A stretch of DNA of 64,000 nt from JAKAVN01 sp963734845 (GCA_963734845.1 CAVTIS010000001.1:62001-126000), one strand, 5' to 3'; positions 8,042 through 15,990 are shown, counted from the first letter of the stretch. A program made the numbers and translations. The notes: generated by a model not told the origin, from the sequence alone.

Positions 8042-9154
8042 CTAGGCCGGCTTTTTCGGCGCCGGCGGGATTCCCGCCTCAAGCTCCAACGGCAGTTCGA
8101 ATTTGATCTCCTGCGGCGGCTCGCACACGGTGTCGCTGCACGCCTGAAAGCGCAAACTGCCGGCGATTTTGTACGGTCCCGGCGGAATCGTCTTGCCGAA
8201 GGGCTCCATGAATTTCACCGGCATCGGCGGGCTCCACTTGATTCCGAGCCTGCCGGTCGCGCGAACCTCGCCCTCGTACACCGGCAGCGTTTCGCCGAGC
8301 GCCTTGAGCAGTATCGGCTTCGGCGCGGGCAGTTCGATCGATTGTTCGCCGACGATCGGGCTTTCGAAAATCAGTTCCGTCGGCCGATAGCTCGCGGGCA
8401 GCGGCTTGCCATAGATATGCCAGCCGGGGTTAAGGCGGATGCTTAGCGCGGTTGCCAGTTCCTGGCCCGGGAAGCATCGATCGGACGACAGGGACACGGT
8501 CGCGACGAAAGCGCCGGCATCGATCTCGACGGAATTCGTCCCGGCGGCGGCGCCGCCGGCATTGTGCAGCACGAGCGCGGCGGCCGATGGGCGGTACTCG
8601 TAGTTCGGGAGGAAGCGTTTGTCGCGCACGACACCGTCGGGCGAAATCAGGAAGTCGCCCGGAAACGCCATCCCGTACATCATCTTGTGATCTTCGGGAA
8701 TATTGGCGTTGAAAACCCCGAACGTACGAATCACTTTGCTGCCGGCGTCGGAGAGCAGCGGAAAATCAATCTTGTATGCCTCGGCGAAGGCGGCAAGGAT
8801 TTCGTGCGAATCGTAGGTGATTGACGCGGCGTTGTAGCCGGCGGCCTTGATCGTTCCCAGCGACTGTTGCAGCTCGACGAGCTGGTTGCGGCAGTAGGGT
8901 CACCAATCTGCGCTGCGGCTGAAGACCAACAGCAGGCCATTGGGTCCCGCGAGATCTTTCAGAGTGCGGTTTTTGCCGTGCTGGTCGGGCAGGGTGAAGT
9001 CGGGCACGCGCGCGCCGATTTCCGGCCCGGTGCGATAGCCGTCATTCTGCGCGGCGACGAAGCGGCCCCATTCTTCGGAGGTGATATCGCTTCCGCCACT
9101 GCGGAACTTTGCGATCACGCCGTGCAGAACTTCTGCCTTGGCTTTTGCTTCCAT
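8042..9154 (-). CDS. Probable selenocysteine redoxin (AhpC/TSA-like) fused to a DsbD-alpha-like domain
   Basis: The minus frame runs 370 codons from ATG 9154 to TAG 8042 with a single in-frame TGA at 8902-8900 (codon 85). The local reading is RSADW-TGA-PYCRNQLVELQ, where thiol redoxins of this type have a CPYC/CPFC active site, so the UGA stands at the first active-site Cys and Cys88 would be its partner. The frame stays coding afterwards. Residues 45-190 form a thioredoxin-fold AhpC/TSA domain. Residues about 200-360 resemble the DsbD N-terminal domain, with ACSDTVCEPPQ (Cys339, Cys344). A SECIS-like hairpin follows the UGA. No signal peptide is seen. The gene starts 6 bp after hemCD. The alternative is a pseudogene or a sequencing error. 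Confidence 0.8.
8870..8902 (-). promoter_or_regulatory. Candidate bacterial SECIS element with its UGA codon
   Basis: On the minus strand the TGA (8902-8900) is followed after 21 nt by the apical loop GTC (8878-8876). The loop is closed by a perfect 6-bp stem, CAGCTC with GAGCTG (8884-8879 and 8875-8870). Known bacterial SECIS hairpins have a short loop with G in its first two positions, 16-37 nt from the UGA. All these conditions are met here. Confidence 0.65.
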
Positions 9155-9160
9155 GATGGC

Positions 9161-11017
9161 TCACTTTTGCAAAGCGCAGGGTCTTTTTGCCAGCGCTATG
9201 AGAGTTTTACTCCCAGTGAAAAAATCGCGAATCGCCGCGATGAGTGCGGAGACCGTATACTCAGTCGGCTGCACTGCGACTTCCATCCCGGCGGCGCGCG
9301 CGGTCTCGGCGGTAATCGGACCGATCGCCGCCGCCTTGAGTCCGCGGGCGGCGTCTGCACCGATCATCTCGCAGAAATTCGTCACCGTGCTGGAACTGGT
9401 AAATGCGACGAGGTCGATCGTTCCTGCTGTGCTCATCTTGCGCACGCGCTCGACCGGCGCATTCGTGGGCTTTACCGTTTTATATACCGGCGCGACCACG
9501 ACCTCGCGCGCACCGGCCGCCGCCAGCATCTCCGGCAAGACCTCGCGCGCGACCTGAGCGCGCGGAATCAGTATGCGCGCGCCGCGGATACGCGCGGCGC
9601 CGATCGCTTCGACAATCGCCTCGGCGCGATATTCAGTCGGCATCGCCGTAGCCCCAAGCGTATGCGCGGCCAGGCGGGCGGCGGTGGCGGGACCGATCGC
9701 GCCGAGCTTCATGCCGCCAAGTACGCGCAAATCGACGCCGCGCGTCCCCATCCGTTCGATCATTCGCTCGACCCCGCTTGCGCTGGTGAAGATCACCCAG
9801 TCGAAAGACGCGAGGCGGGCGATCGCCGCGTCGAACACCGCGTAGCTATCGGGCGCGACGACTTCGATAGTTGGGAATTCGACGACCTCGGCGCCGAGCG
9901 CGCGGAGGCTGACGGCGAACGCGCCGCCGGCCTCGCTCGCACGCGTGATTACGACGCGCCGCCCGCGCAGCGCAGTTGCCACGGACGGGGCGGCTGCATC
10001 GGCGGCTACGCCCTCGGCCGCCACGCCCTCGGCCGCGCCCGCTTTGGCGGCGGCGGCCGGGGGGGCGGCGTCGCCGATTAGCTCGCGGGCGCCCCCCGCG
10101 AGCATCCGCTCCGCCAGCCGCGCGCCGAGCGCGGCGGCCGCCTCGCCGTCACCGACCTCCGCCGACATCTCGTCGCGCAGGTGGCACGCGCCGTCGAGAC
10201 TGAAGACCAGCGCGCGCATCGCGAGCGTCGCCGCGTCGAGCTGCGCGAACGCGCCCACGGGCGAGACGCACGAGGCGCCGAGCGCCGCCAGGAAGGCGCG
10301 CTCGGCGGTGGTTTCCAGGCGCGCGCGCCGATCCTCGAGCGCGGCGAGCGCTGCCTCCACTTCATCGGCGCCGCCGGCCGGCCGGCCGGCGAGCGCCTCG
10401 ATACAGAGCGCGCCCTGGCCGCCACACGGGACGAAGTCGCGGGCGTCGAGCGGGGCGGGCGCGACGCCGCCGCGCCCGTCCCGCTCGAGCCGCATCAGTC
10501 CCGCCATCGCGAGGATGATCGCGTCGAAATCGCCGGCGGCGAGACGCGCAAGCCGCGTGTCGACGTTGCCGCGGAGCGCCACCACGTCGAGGTCGGGGCG
10601 CAGGCGAAGCGCCTCGAAGCGCCGGCGCGCCGACGAGGTGCCAAGCCGCGCGCCATTTGGCAGTGCGTCGAGCGAGTCGCCACCGGTGCGCGCGAGCAGC
10701 GCGTCACGCGGGTCGGCGCGCTCGGGCACCGCCGCGATACGGAAAACGGGGGCGAGCAGCGCCGGCAGGTCTTTCATCGAATGCACCGCGAGATCGATCC
10801 GGCGCTGGACGAGCGCCTGCTCCAGCTCCTTGATGAAGAGGCCCTTACCGCCGACCTCGGCGAGCGCCGCCGTGGTCATGCGGTCGCCGCTGGTGCGGAT
10901 GGGAATCACCTCGATAGTCGCCGACGGTAACAGCGGGGAGAGCCGCTGCCGCACCAGTTCAGCCTGCGCGAGCGCCAGGCTGCTGGGACGCGAACCGATA
11001 CGAAGTACGGAGGCCAT
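9161..11017 (-). CDS. hemCD: Fused hydroxymethylbilane synthase / uroporphyrinogen-III synthase
   Basis: One 618-residue polypeptide carries two consecutive heme enzymes. Residues 1-315 are HemC: TSGDRM, AVHSMKDLP (catalytic Asp83), the conserved arginines of GTSSARR, and Cys250 in LGASCVSPVG, which holds the dipyrromethane cofactor. Residues 350-600 are HemD, with VVITRASEAGG at its start and the conserved Ser/Thr patch TSSSTV. An Ala-rich linker with an imperfect AAEGV repeat (about 317-347) joins them. The fusion could pass the unstable hydroxymethylbilane directly to ring closure. It lies between hemA and the Sec-redoxin gene in a minus-strand operon. Such fusions occur in several lineages. 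Confidence 0.95.
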   Translation of the reverse strand: MASVLRIGSRPSSLALAQAELVRQRLSPLLPSATIEVIPIRTSGDRMTTAALAEVGGKGLFIKELEQALVQRRIDLAVHSMKDLPALLAPVFRIAAVPERADPRDALLARTGGDSLDALPNGARLGTSSARRRFEALRLRPDLDVVALRGNVDTRLARLAAGDFDAIILAMAGLMRLERDGRGGVAPAPLDARDFVPCGGQGALCIEALAGRPAGGADEVEAALAALEDRRARLETTAERAFLAALGASCVSPVGAFAQLDAATLAMRALVFSLDGACHLRDEMSAEVGDGEAAAALGARLAERMLAGGARELIGDAAPPAAAAKAGAAEGVAAEGVAADAAAPSVATALRGRRVVITRASEAGGAFAVSLRALGAEVVEFPTIEVVAPDSYAVFDAAIARLASFDWVIFTSASGVERMIERMGTRGVDLRVLGGMKLGAIGPATAARLAAHTLGATAMPTEYRAEAIVEAIGAARIRGARILIPRAQVAREVLPEMLAAAGAREVVVAPVYKTVKPTNAPVERVRKMSTAGTIDLVAFTSSSTVTNFCEMIGADAARGLKAAAIGPITAETARAAGMEVAVQPTEYTVSALIAAIRDFFTGSKTLIALAKRPCALQK

Positions 11018-11071
11018 CTCTATATATATGGGTTGCTGAAGGGTGCCGCGGCGGGTCCGGGTTGCTGGGTG

Positions 11072-11124
11072 CTGTCAGATATTCTCGTCCTGTCAGATAT
11101 CTCGCCCTGTCAGATATCCTCGTC
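11072..11124. repeat. Three tandem 17-18-bp repeats at the hemA 3' end
   Basis: CTGTCAGATAT occurs at 11072, 11090 and 11107, each followed by a C-rich hexamer or heptamer such as TCTCGTC. Read on the minus strand, the first copy contains the last codons and TGA of hemA, and the next two lie in the hemA-hemCD gap. This looks like a slippage-type amplification of the gene end. Confidence 0.7.
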
Positions 11125-12474
11125 TTGGCCGTCGTCGTCGAGGTCGATCTCGAAATCGAGGGCGGAGACTCCGCCGCCCAGCGCAGGTCCCTCGGCCACC
11201 AGGTCGCCGCAGAGCAGGCGGCGCGCGATATCGGCGGCATGGACGGGGTCGGGCGAGCCGGCGCCGGTGCTGCGCAGGCCGGCCAGGATACGATGGAGCA
11301 GCTTGTTGACCAGCGTGCGGGTCAGCGCCTCGATTCGCTGGCGCTCCGCCGGCGCCATCGTGGCCAGCCATGCGCGATGGCGGCCGAGTTCGCTGTCGCG
11401 CAGCTGTTCGATACTGACGCGGATGTCCTTGATCGCCGGCACCAGGTCCAGCCCGTCCATCCAGCGCATGAATGAGGCGAGCGCGTCGGCCACGATCGTT
11501 TCGGCCTTGTCGGCTTCGCGCGCCCGCGCGCCGAGCGACTCGGTCACCACCGCGCCGAGGTCGTCGATGTCGTACAGATAAACGTTCTCCATCGCGTTGA
11601 GCCGCTCGTCGAAGTTGCGTGGCACGCCCATGTCGATGAGGAACATCGGACGGTAGCGGCGCTCGCGCAGGACGGACTCGAAATCGTCGGCCTCGAGCAC
11701 CGGGCGCGCGGCTGCGAGCGAGCCGATCACGATGTCGGCAATTTTCAAGTAGGGACGATGGTTTTCGAAGGGGACGGCGGTGCCGCCGAGCGTGCGCGCG
11801 AGCGCGACTGCATGGTCGAAGGTGCGGCTGGTCACCAGCAGGGTCTCGGCGCCGAGCGCATGGAGCTGGCGCGCGGTCAGCTCGGCCATCTGGCCCGCAC
11901 CCATAAGCATCACCGTCTTGTCGCCGAGCGTGTCGAAGATTTGTCCGGCCAGGCGCACCGCTGCCGAGCTGACCGACACCGATCCCCGCCCGATAAGCGT
12001 CGCCTTGCGCACCCGCTTGGCGACCGAGAATGCGCGATGAAAGGCCCGATGCAACACCAGGCCGGCAGTGCCCGCCTCGGCCGCATAGCTGTACGCGAGC
12101 TTGAGCTGGCCGAGGATTTGCGGCTCTCCGACCACCATCGAGTCGAGGCTCGCGCCGACGCGGAACAGATGGCGCGCGGCGTCCGGTCCCTCGAAGCGAT
12201 AGAGCGCGCCGGCGAACAGTCTGGCGTCGACCTCACGGTCGGTGGCGAGGAAGCCGATCGCTTCGTCGATCGCATGGGCGGGGTCGGCCGCTACGCCGAT
12301 AATCTCGACGCGGTTACAGGTCGAGATCAGCGCGGACTCGGCCAGCGCTGGCGCGCTTTGCTTGAGCCGCGCTAGCGCCGCGGCGATTTCGCCGTCGCCA
12401 TAGGCCAGCCGCTCGCGCACTGCGACCGGGGCGGTGCGATGGTTGACGCCGGCGATGAGCAGTTTCTCTTCCAT
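11110..12474 (-). CDS. hemA: Glutamyl-tRNA reductase
   Basis: The 454-residue enzyme reduces glutamyl-tRNA with NADPH to glutamate-1-semialdehyde, the entry step of C5 heme synthesis. Conserved blocks include AGVNHRTAPV, the catalytic Cys53 in ALISTCNRVEI, VVGEPQILGQLK, the NADPH-binding GAGQMAELTARQL and the C-terminal dimerisation helix. The ATG of MEEKLLIAG is chosen; an in-frame TTG seven codons upstream is less likely. It follows ccsA by 28 bp and precedes hemCD by 92 bp. The acidic tail ends in repeated sequence described separately. Confidence 0.95.
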   Translation of the reverse strand: MEEKLLIAGVNHRTAPVAVRERLAYGDGEIAAALARLKQSAPALAESALISTCNRVEIIGVAADPAHAIDEAIGFLATDREVDARLFAGALYRFEGPDAARHLFRVGASLDSMVVGEPQILGQLKLAYSYAAEAGTAGLVLHRAFHRAFSVAKRVRKATLIGRGSVSVSSAAVRLAGQIFDTLGDKTVMLMGAGQMAELTARQLHALGAETLLVTSRTFDHAVALARTLGGTAVPFENHRPYLKIADIVIGSLAAARPVLEADDFESVLRERRYRPMFLIDMGVPRNFDERLNAMENVYLYDIDDLGAVVTESLGARAREADKAETIVADALASFMRWMDGLDLVPAIKDIRVSIEQLRDSELGRHRAWLATMAPAERQRIEALTRTLVNKLLHRILAGLRSTGAGSPDPVHAADIARRLLCGDLVAEGPALGGGVSALDFEIDLDDDGQDEDI

Positions 12475-12502
12475 TATGCATTCGGCCGCGCCCAAGCGCG
12501 CG

Positions 12503-13330
12503 TTAGCCGAAACTCCCGCCGTGCTTGCCCGGAAAAAGCAGGCTCACGCTGAGGAACGATCCCAGCAACACAGTAAACACCGCGAGCGTCAGCGCTGCCG
12601 CCCGCCGCCCGCGCCATCCGGCGGCGACCCGCGACTCCAACAGCCCCGCGTACAACAGCCAGGTTATCAGCGACCACGACTCCTGCGGTTCCCACGACCA
12701 GAAATGGCCCCAGGTTGCCTCCGCCCACAGCGCGCCGCTCACGATCCCGAGCGACAGCATCACGAAGCCCCATCCCAGCAGCCGATAGTTGATCCGGTCG
12801 AGCTTTTCCAGGCTCGGCATTGATTGTCCGCTCGCCGTCATCGGCCGCTTGGCCTTCAGCCGCGACTCGTACACCAGGTAGGCGAGGCTCACGCCGGCCG
12901 CCACCACGAACAGCGCGTCGCCCAGAAATGCCAGCGTCACATGAACTGGCAGCCAGGCGCTGCGCAAACTGTCGGGAATTACCAATCGGCCGCCACGCGT
13001 CAGCAACATCGCCGTCGCGACCGTCGCCAGAACGCCGGGCGCCACGAAGGCGCCGAGCACCTGCATCCGCATCCGCGAGATCAGGATGAAGCTGACGATC
13101 GCCGTGAGCCAGGCCAGGAAGGACAGCGACTGGGCGAAGTTCGTGACCGGTATATTTCCCGCATTGAACGCGCCGACCAGCAGGTCCAGCGTATGGAACA
13201 GCACGGCCGCGCCAAGCAGGGGCACGGCCTGATCGGCCCATCGCGGACGATTGGCCGTGCGGCCCGCTACGAATCCGGTTGCCGAGAGGGCGTAACATAC
13301 CAGCGCGGGCGGCAGCCATATCGTGTCCAT
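12503..13330 (-). CDS. ccsA: Cytochrome c biogenesis protein CcsA/ResC family
   Basis: This 275-residue membrane protein has about eight hydrophobic segments. It carries the tryptophan-rich heme-handling motif WGHFWSWEPQESW (207-219), a variant of the WGxYWxWDPKE signature of system II cytochrome c assembly. Candidate axial histidines are His46, His130 and His270. In system II, CcsA and CcsB bring heme across the membrane and attach it to apocytochrome c; no ccsB is visible here. HemX-like proteins next to hemA are related, but the complete WWD motif favours CcsA. It is the first gene of the minus-strand ccsA-hemA-hemCD-redoxin run. Confidence 0.85.
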   Translation of the reverse strand: MDTIWLPPALVCYALSATGFVAGRTANRPRWADQAVPLLGAAVLFHTLDLLVGAFNAGNIPVTNFAQSLSFLAWLTAIVSFILISRMRMQVLGAFVAPGVLATVATAMLLTRGGRLVIPDSLRSAWLPVHVTLAFLGDALFVVAAGVSLAYLVYESRLKAKRPMTASGQSMPSLEKLDRINYRLLGWGFVMLSLGIVSGALWAEATWGHFWSWEPQESWSLITWLLYAGLLESRVAAGWRGRRAAALTLAVFTVLLGSFLSVSLLFPGKHGGSFG

Positions 13331-13597
13331 TGGATTATTGGTTGACCATGCGCCGCCGACACGCTGGATACTTCGTCGGGCCGATCACGGTGTTAGATAA
13401 TGCCTGGGCGATTACGAATTCAACCCGCGATGTATTCAATCATGCGCTGCGTGCAGGCAATTGTATTACACCTTGCGCGCGCGAGACATAGAACGGGCTT
13501 GCGCGCGCCTGCGGCGCCACTCTGAATGGCTCGCACGGGAGCCCGCATAGACCCGCGGGAGTGCAAGAGCAGAACAGAAGAAGGTAGAGGTACAAAA

Positions 13598-14005
13598 TTG
13601 AGCAAAGACATCGAAGGCCTCGATGCTAAAAGGCCGGCTACCTTGCGCGCGCTTAATCAGACTCGCGCCACCGTGCTCTGCGAGCAACTAGAAGAAGCGG
13701 GCGGGATGGCGGGCAAGAGCCGCGGGCTGCTCGGGCGCGACGGGCTCCCGCCAGGAACCGGGATGCTGTTCGAGGCGGGGCGGCTGGAGCCGTTCATGTG
13801 TATGCACATGTTCTTCATGCGCTTCGCGATCGACATCGTCTTCCTCAACCGGGCGGGCCGGGTAATTCGAATCAACCCCAACCTACGTCCCTGGCGTTTG
13901 TCCTCGATCGTGTGGGGTGCGCGCCGGGCACTCGAGCTTCCCGCCGGCTGCGCGGCGCTAGGCCGGACCGAAATAGGCGATCAGATCGTCTTTGAGCGGC
14001 CCTAG
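13598..14005 (+). CDS. DUF192 family protein
   Basis: The domain runs from LNQTRATVLCEQLE to the C-terminus and has the family hallmarks: a 'KSRGLLGRDGLPPGTGMLF' stretch, the FMCMHMFFMRFAIDIVFL core with its M-x-F-x-R/I-D pattern, and RALELPAG. Function is not established for the family; many members are exported, but no convincing signal peptide is seen. A TTG start at 13598 is chosen because AGAGG lies 7 bp upstream. An ATG at 13526 would add 24 residues without family resemblance or a ribosome-binding site. Confidence 0.72.
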   Translation: MSKDIEGLDAKRPATLRALNQTRATVLCEQLEEAGGMAGKSRGLLGRDGLPPGTGMLFEAGRLEPFMCMHMFFMRFAIDIVFLNRAGRVIRINPNLRPWRLSSIVWGARRALELPAGCAALGRTEIGDQIVFERP

Positions 14006-14394
14006 GCGGCGTCTTCAACCTCCGATTAGGCCTGCTTTCTGACCGCATTCGTCCTGCAAGTTGCCGTTAAGACACGTTTTTGTTGCGCTTGTGCAACTGT
14101 GGCGGACGGCCAGCCAGTCTGCGCTCTGAAAAACGTCAATAAACACTCGATTTAAAGCCCAAGCAGACGTGGCATGGTCAATGCTAAACAATCCTGCGTG
14201 GTCATGTCGTCAATTGAGACAGATAATTACTTGATAGCATCTCAAAAGATGTATAAATTGTAAAATAGCTATCAGGGGCAACGATGAAAACAGTAACTTA
14301 TTTGAAAGCGGGCTTGGTAAGTAGGGCAGCAATAGAGGCTAAACCTGAAATCAGCCTCAATGAAACGAAACAGGTCAAGGAGGAGGAGAGAAAA
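14006..14394 (+). promoter_or_regulatory. Leader region of the Tad locus
   Basis: This 389-bp stretch is AT-richer than its surroundings. It contains the sigma-54 promoter candidate (14170-14185), a roughly 200-nt untranslated leader and the strong AGGAGGAG site of the first pilin. An in-frame ATG at 14284 (preceded by AGGGG) could give a pilin precursor 37 residues longer. Nothing else coding is seen. Confidence 0.5.
14170..14185 (+). promoter_or_regulatory. Candidate sigma-54 (-24/-12) promoter
   Basis: TGGCATGGTCAATGCT matches the TGGCACG-n4-TTGCW consensus at all but two specified positions. The -24 GG and -12 GC are separated by the required 10 bases. It lies 210 bp before the first Flp pilin, and an NtrC-type sigma-54 activator is encoded just beyond the Tad locus. 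Confidence 0.6.
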
Positions 14395-14586
14395 ATGGAC
14401 GTATTTACTAAGGCTTTTCTGAAGGTACGTGAGCGTTTTGTGCGTCTGCATCGCGCCCAGACGATGACGGAGTACGCGCTCATCCTGGCGGCCATCGCAG
14501 TCGTCGTGTACGGCACCTACCGCGCCCTGGGCAACAACATCGGTACACTCGCCAGTGGCGTCGATTCCGCTCTGACCAACGCGTAA
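14395..14586 (+). CDS. flp: Flp/Tad type IVb pilin, copy 1
   Basis: The 63-residue prepilin starts at the ATG after AGGAGGAG. A short basic leader is followed by AQTMTEYALILAAIAVVVYG, the cleavage region and hydrophobic core of Flp pilins, with Glu at +5 as required. Residue -1 is Ala (HRAQTM) where the other two copies have Gly, which may slow prepilin peptidase. The C-terminal part, GNNIGTLASGVDSALTNA, is nearly identical to copies 2 and 3. It should be processed by a TadV/CpaA peptidase, which is not in the window. A strong hairpin follows the gene. Confidence 0.93.
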   Translation: MDVFTKAFLKVRERFVRLHRAQTMTEYALILAAIAVVVYGTYRALGNNIGTLASGVDSALTNA

Positions 14587-14642
14587 GCCAGTCTCACTCA
14601 ACGCAAGTCTAGAATCCGACAATTCGTATACCCCATTTAGAG

Positions 14643-14672
14643 CCCGGCGGGTGGCAGACGCCATCCGCCGGG
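14643..14672 (+). terminator. Strong hairpin downstream of pilin copy 1
   Basis: A 13-bp stem with one G-U pair (14643-14655 with 14660-14672) closes a 4-nt loop. A second small hairpin, CCGCC...GGCGG, follows. There is no T-run, so it may stabilise the abundant pilin mRNA or attenuate read-through rather than act as a classic terminator. Confidence 0.5.
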
Positions 14673-14982
14673 TCCCGCCCTTTAAGGCGGCTCTCACAGC
14701 TTCTCCATCTCACCTCTCTATAACACTTGGATTCGCGGCCGAGGTCACACCTCGCTCGCCATGGCCGGGCAATAGCTGAGTCCTGCACAGGCTGTTGCGG
14801 CGATGCAACCTTCGTTGTCGCTACGTTTGTTCGAACTCCGTTTCAAAGGATGCATTGGACATCTTTAGCTAAACTCTGGCCGTGGCATGCGAAGTGCTGA
14901 GGGCTTGTGGCTTCGCCGAAGGCACGATGAGGCCTTCTGACTCTGTTGCTCGCGGAGCCAGCACAAGAAGATAGGGGGGCAG

Positions 14983-15531
14983 ATGAGATTCCTACGAGGG
15001 CAGGCCGCAATCGCTCTAACCCTTACGATACCGATGATAGTAGGTGCCGCGTGCATCGGAGCCGATATGCGGGTGCTCTACCGCACTTCAGCTCGCCTCC
15101 AGCAGGCCACGGATGCCGCGGTGCTGTGCGGAGCCGCCTATCTGCCGGCTAATCCTGGCCTTGCCGAGATTGCAGCGCGCAGCAAGGCGCGGATGAGCGG
15201 AATCCGAGAGGACGAAATCGTTTACAGCCGGCCAGCCTCGGACCGCCGATCAATCACGATGGTGGTCGAGCGGAAGGTGCCCTATCGCTTCGCGCGCCTG
15301 CTCGGTCTCTCGCACAGCCTTGTGACCGTCAAGGCGATGGCTGCGACCCGCTCGTCTCGGTCGGCCGCAGGTCTGCTTCCAATCGGGATCAATGCGAATT
15401 TCGCATGGTGGGTGACGTCGGTTTCGAACTGTTTGAATCGTTCCCTCGAGAACAACGGGTCCAACGAAGCAAAGCGAAACGGCGGATTTCCGGTGCGTTT
15501 TCACCTAGTACAGTGTAAAAGTTCCATCTAG
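14983..15531 (+). CDS. TadG-like pilus-assembly protein, possibly 3'-truncated
   Basis: The 182-residue product begins MRFLRGQAAIALTLTIPMIV, a Tad-type N-terminal segment (GQAAIALT... hydrophobic) found in TadE/TadG-like pseudopilins. Residues 30-110 (RVLYRTSARLQQATDAAVLCGAA, shown only in part) match the conserved helix of that family. Typical members continue well beyond this length after a 'GLLPIG' motif. Here that motif (about residue 131) is followed by about 50 residues of unrelated, AT-richer sequence, suggesting truncation or a decayed 3' end. The gene lies between pilin copies 1 and 2. RBS-like AGGGGGGCAG precedes the ATG. Confidence 0.6.
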   Translation: MRFLRGQAAIALTLTIPMIVGAACIGADMRVLYRTSARLQQATDAAVLCGAAYLPANPGLAEIAARSKARMSGIREDEIVYSRPASDRRSITMVVERKVPYRFARLLGLSHSLVTVKAMAATRSSRSAAGLLPIGINANFAWWVTSVSNCLNRSLENNGSNEAKRNGGFPVRFHLVQCKSSI

Positions 15532-15608
15532 AAGAAAGAACCGCCATTTGAACATGAATAGGAATGATTTGACATGCTAAAGCTCAATCCGTATACTGCA
15601 CCCGAGGT

Positions 15609-15722
15609 CAATAGGGGCTAATTAGAGAGACTATTGCAAGCCGTGTTTGGTCAATTTGTGATTGTCGATAAGGGGCCAATTAGAGAGACTGTCGCAAGCC
15701 GCGTTGGTAAATTTGAAATTGT
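15609..15722 (+). repeat. Tandem pair of 57-bp repeats before pilin copy 2
   Basis: Unit 1 (15609-15665) and unit 2 (15666-15722) are directly adjacent and about 80% identical. They share GGGGC-AATTAGAGAGACT and GCAAGCCG blocks. They end 20 bp before the pilin start, so they form its leader. Duplicated regulator sites or a duplicated untranslated region are possible. Confidence 0.75.
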
Positions 15723-15742
15723 TCAAAATAGAGGTTAAAAAA

Positions 15743-15925
15743 ATGAGCTTAATCACAAGCCGCTACGTTCGAGTCCGTGAAAGCGTTCTGCGCGGACAAA
15801 CCATGACCGAGTACGCCCTGATCCTCGCCGCCATCGCAGTTGTTGTTTACGGGGTGTACGCTGCGATGGGCAACAACATCGGCACCTTGGCTAACGGCGT
15901 CGATTCTTCTCTCACGAACGCTTGA
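15743..15925 (+). CDS. flp: Flp/Tad type IVb pilin, copy 2
   Basis: This 60-residue prepilin starts at the ATG after AGAGGTTAAAAAA. The leader ends in Arg-Gly before QTMTEYALILAAIAVVVYG, the canonical G/QxxxE cleavage region, and the protein closes with NNIGTLANGVDSSLTNA. It differs from copies 1 and 3 mainly in the leader and in VYAAM instead of TYRAL, so it is the most divergent of the three. It has a duplicated leader upstream and a long hairpin downstream. Confidence 0.93.
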   Translation: MSLITSRYVRVRESVLRGQTMTEYALILAAIAVVVYGVYAAMGNNIGTLANGVDSSLTNA

Positions 15926-15930
15926 TTGGC

Positions 15931-15990
15931 TCAGATAACGCGTTTAGAATGATAAAAGAGTCTTATATCATTAAATGGCGCGTTGTCTGA
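15931..15990 (+). terminator. Long two-tier hairpin downstream of pilin copy 2
   Basis: An outer 12-bp stem (15931-15942 with 15979-15990, one G-U pair) encloses an inner perfect 7-bp stem (15948-15954 with 15966-15972). The sequence after it is TTATAATAG. It probably limits read-through or protects the pilin transcript. Confidence 0.5.

Noticed and set aside
8900..9154. Redoxin region read as a pseudogene split by a stop codon
   Set aside because: The only defect is TGA at the exact active-site Cys codon, there is no frameshift, and a SECIS-like hairpin follows; selenocysteine explains all of this better.
9945..11039. 364-codon open frame antisense to hemCD
   Set aside because: Its translation is almost only Ser, Ala and Arg, as expected from the reverse of a GC-rich gene.
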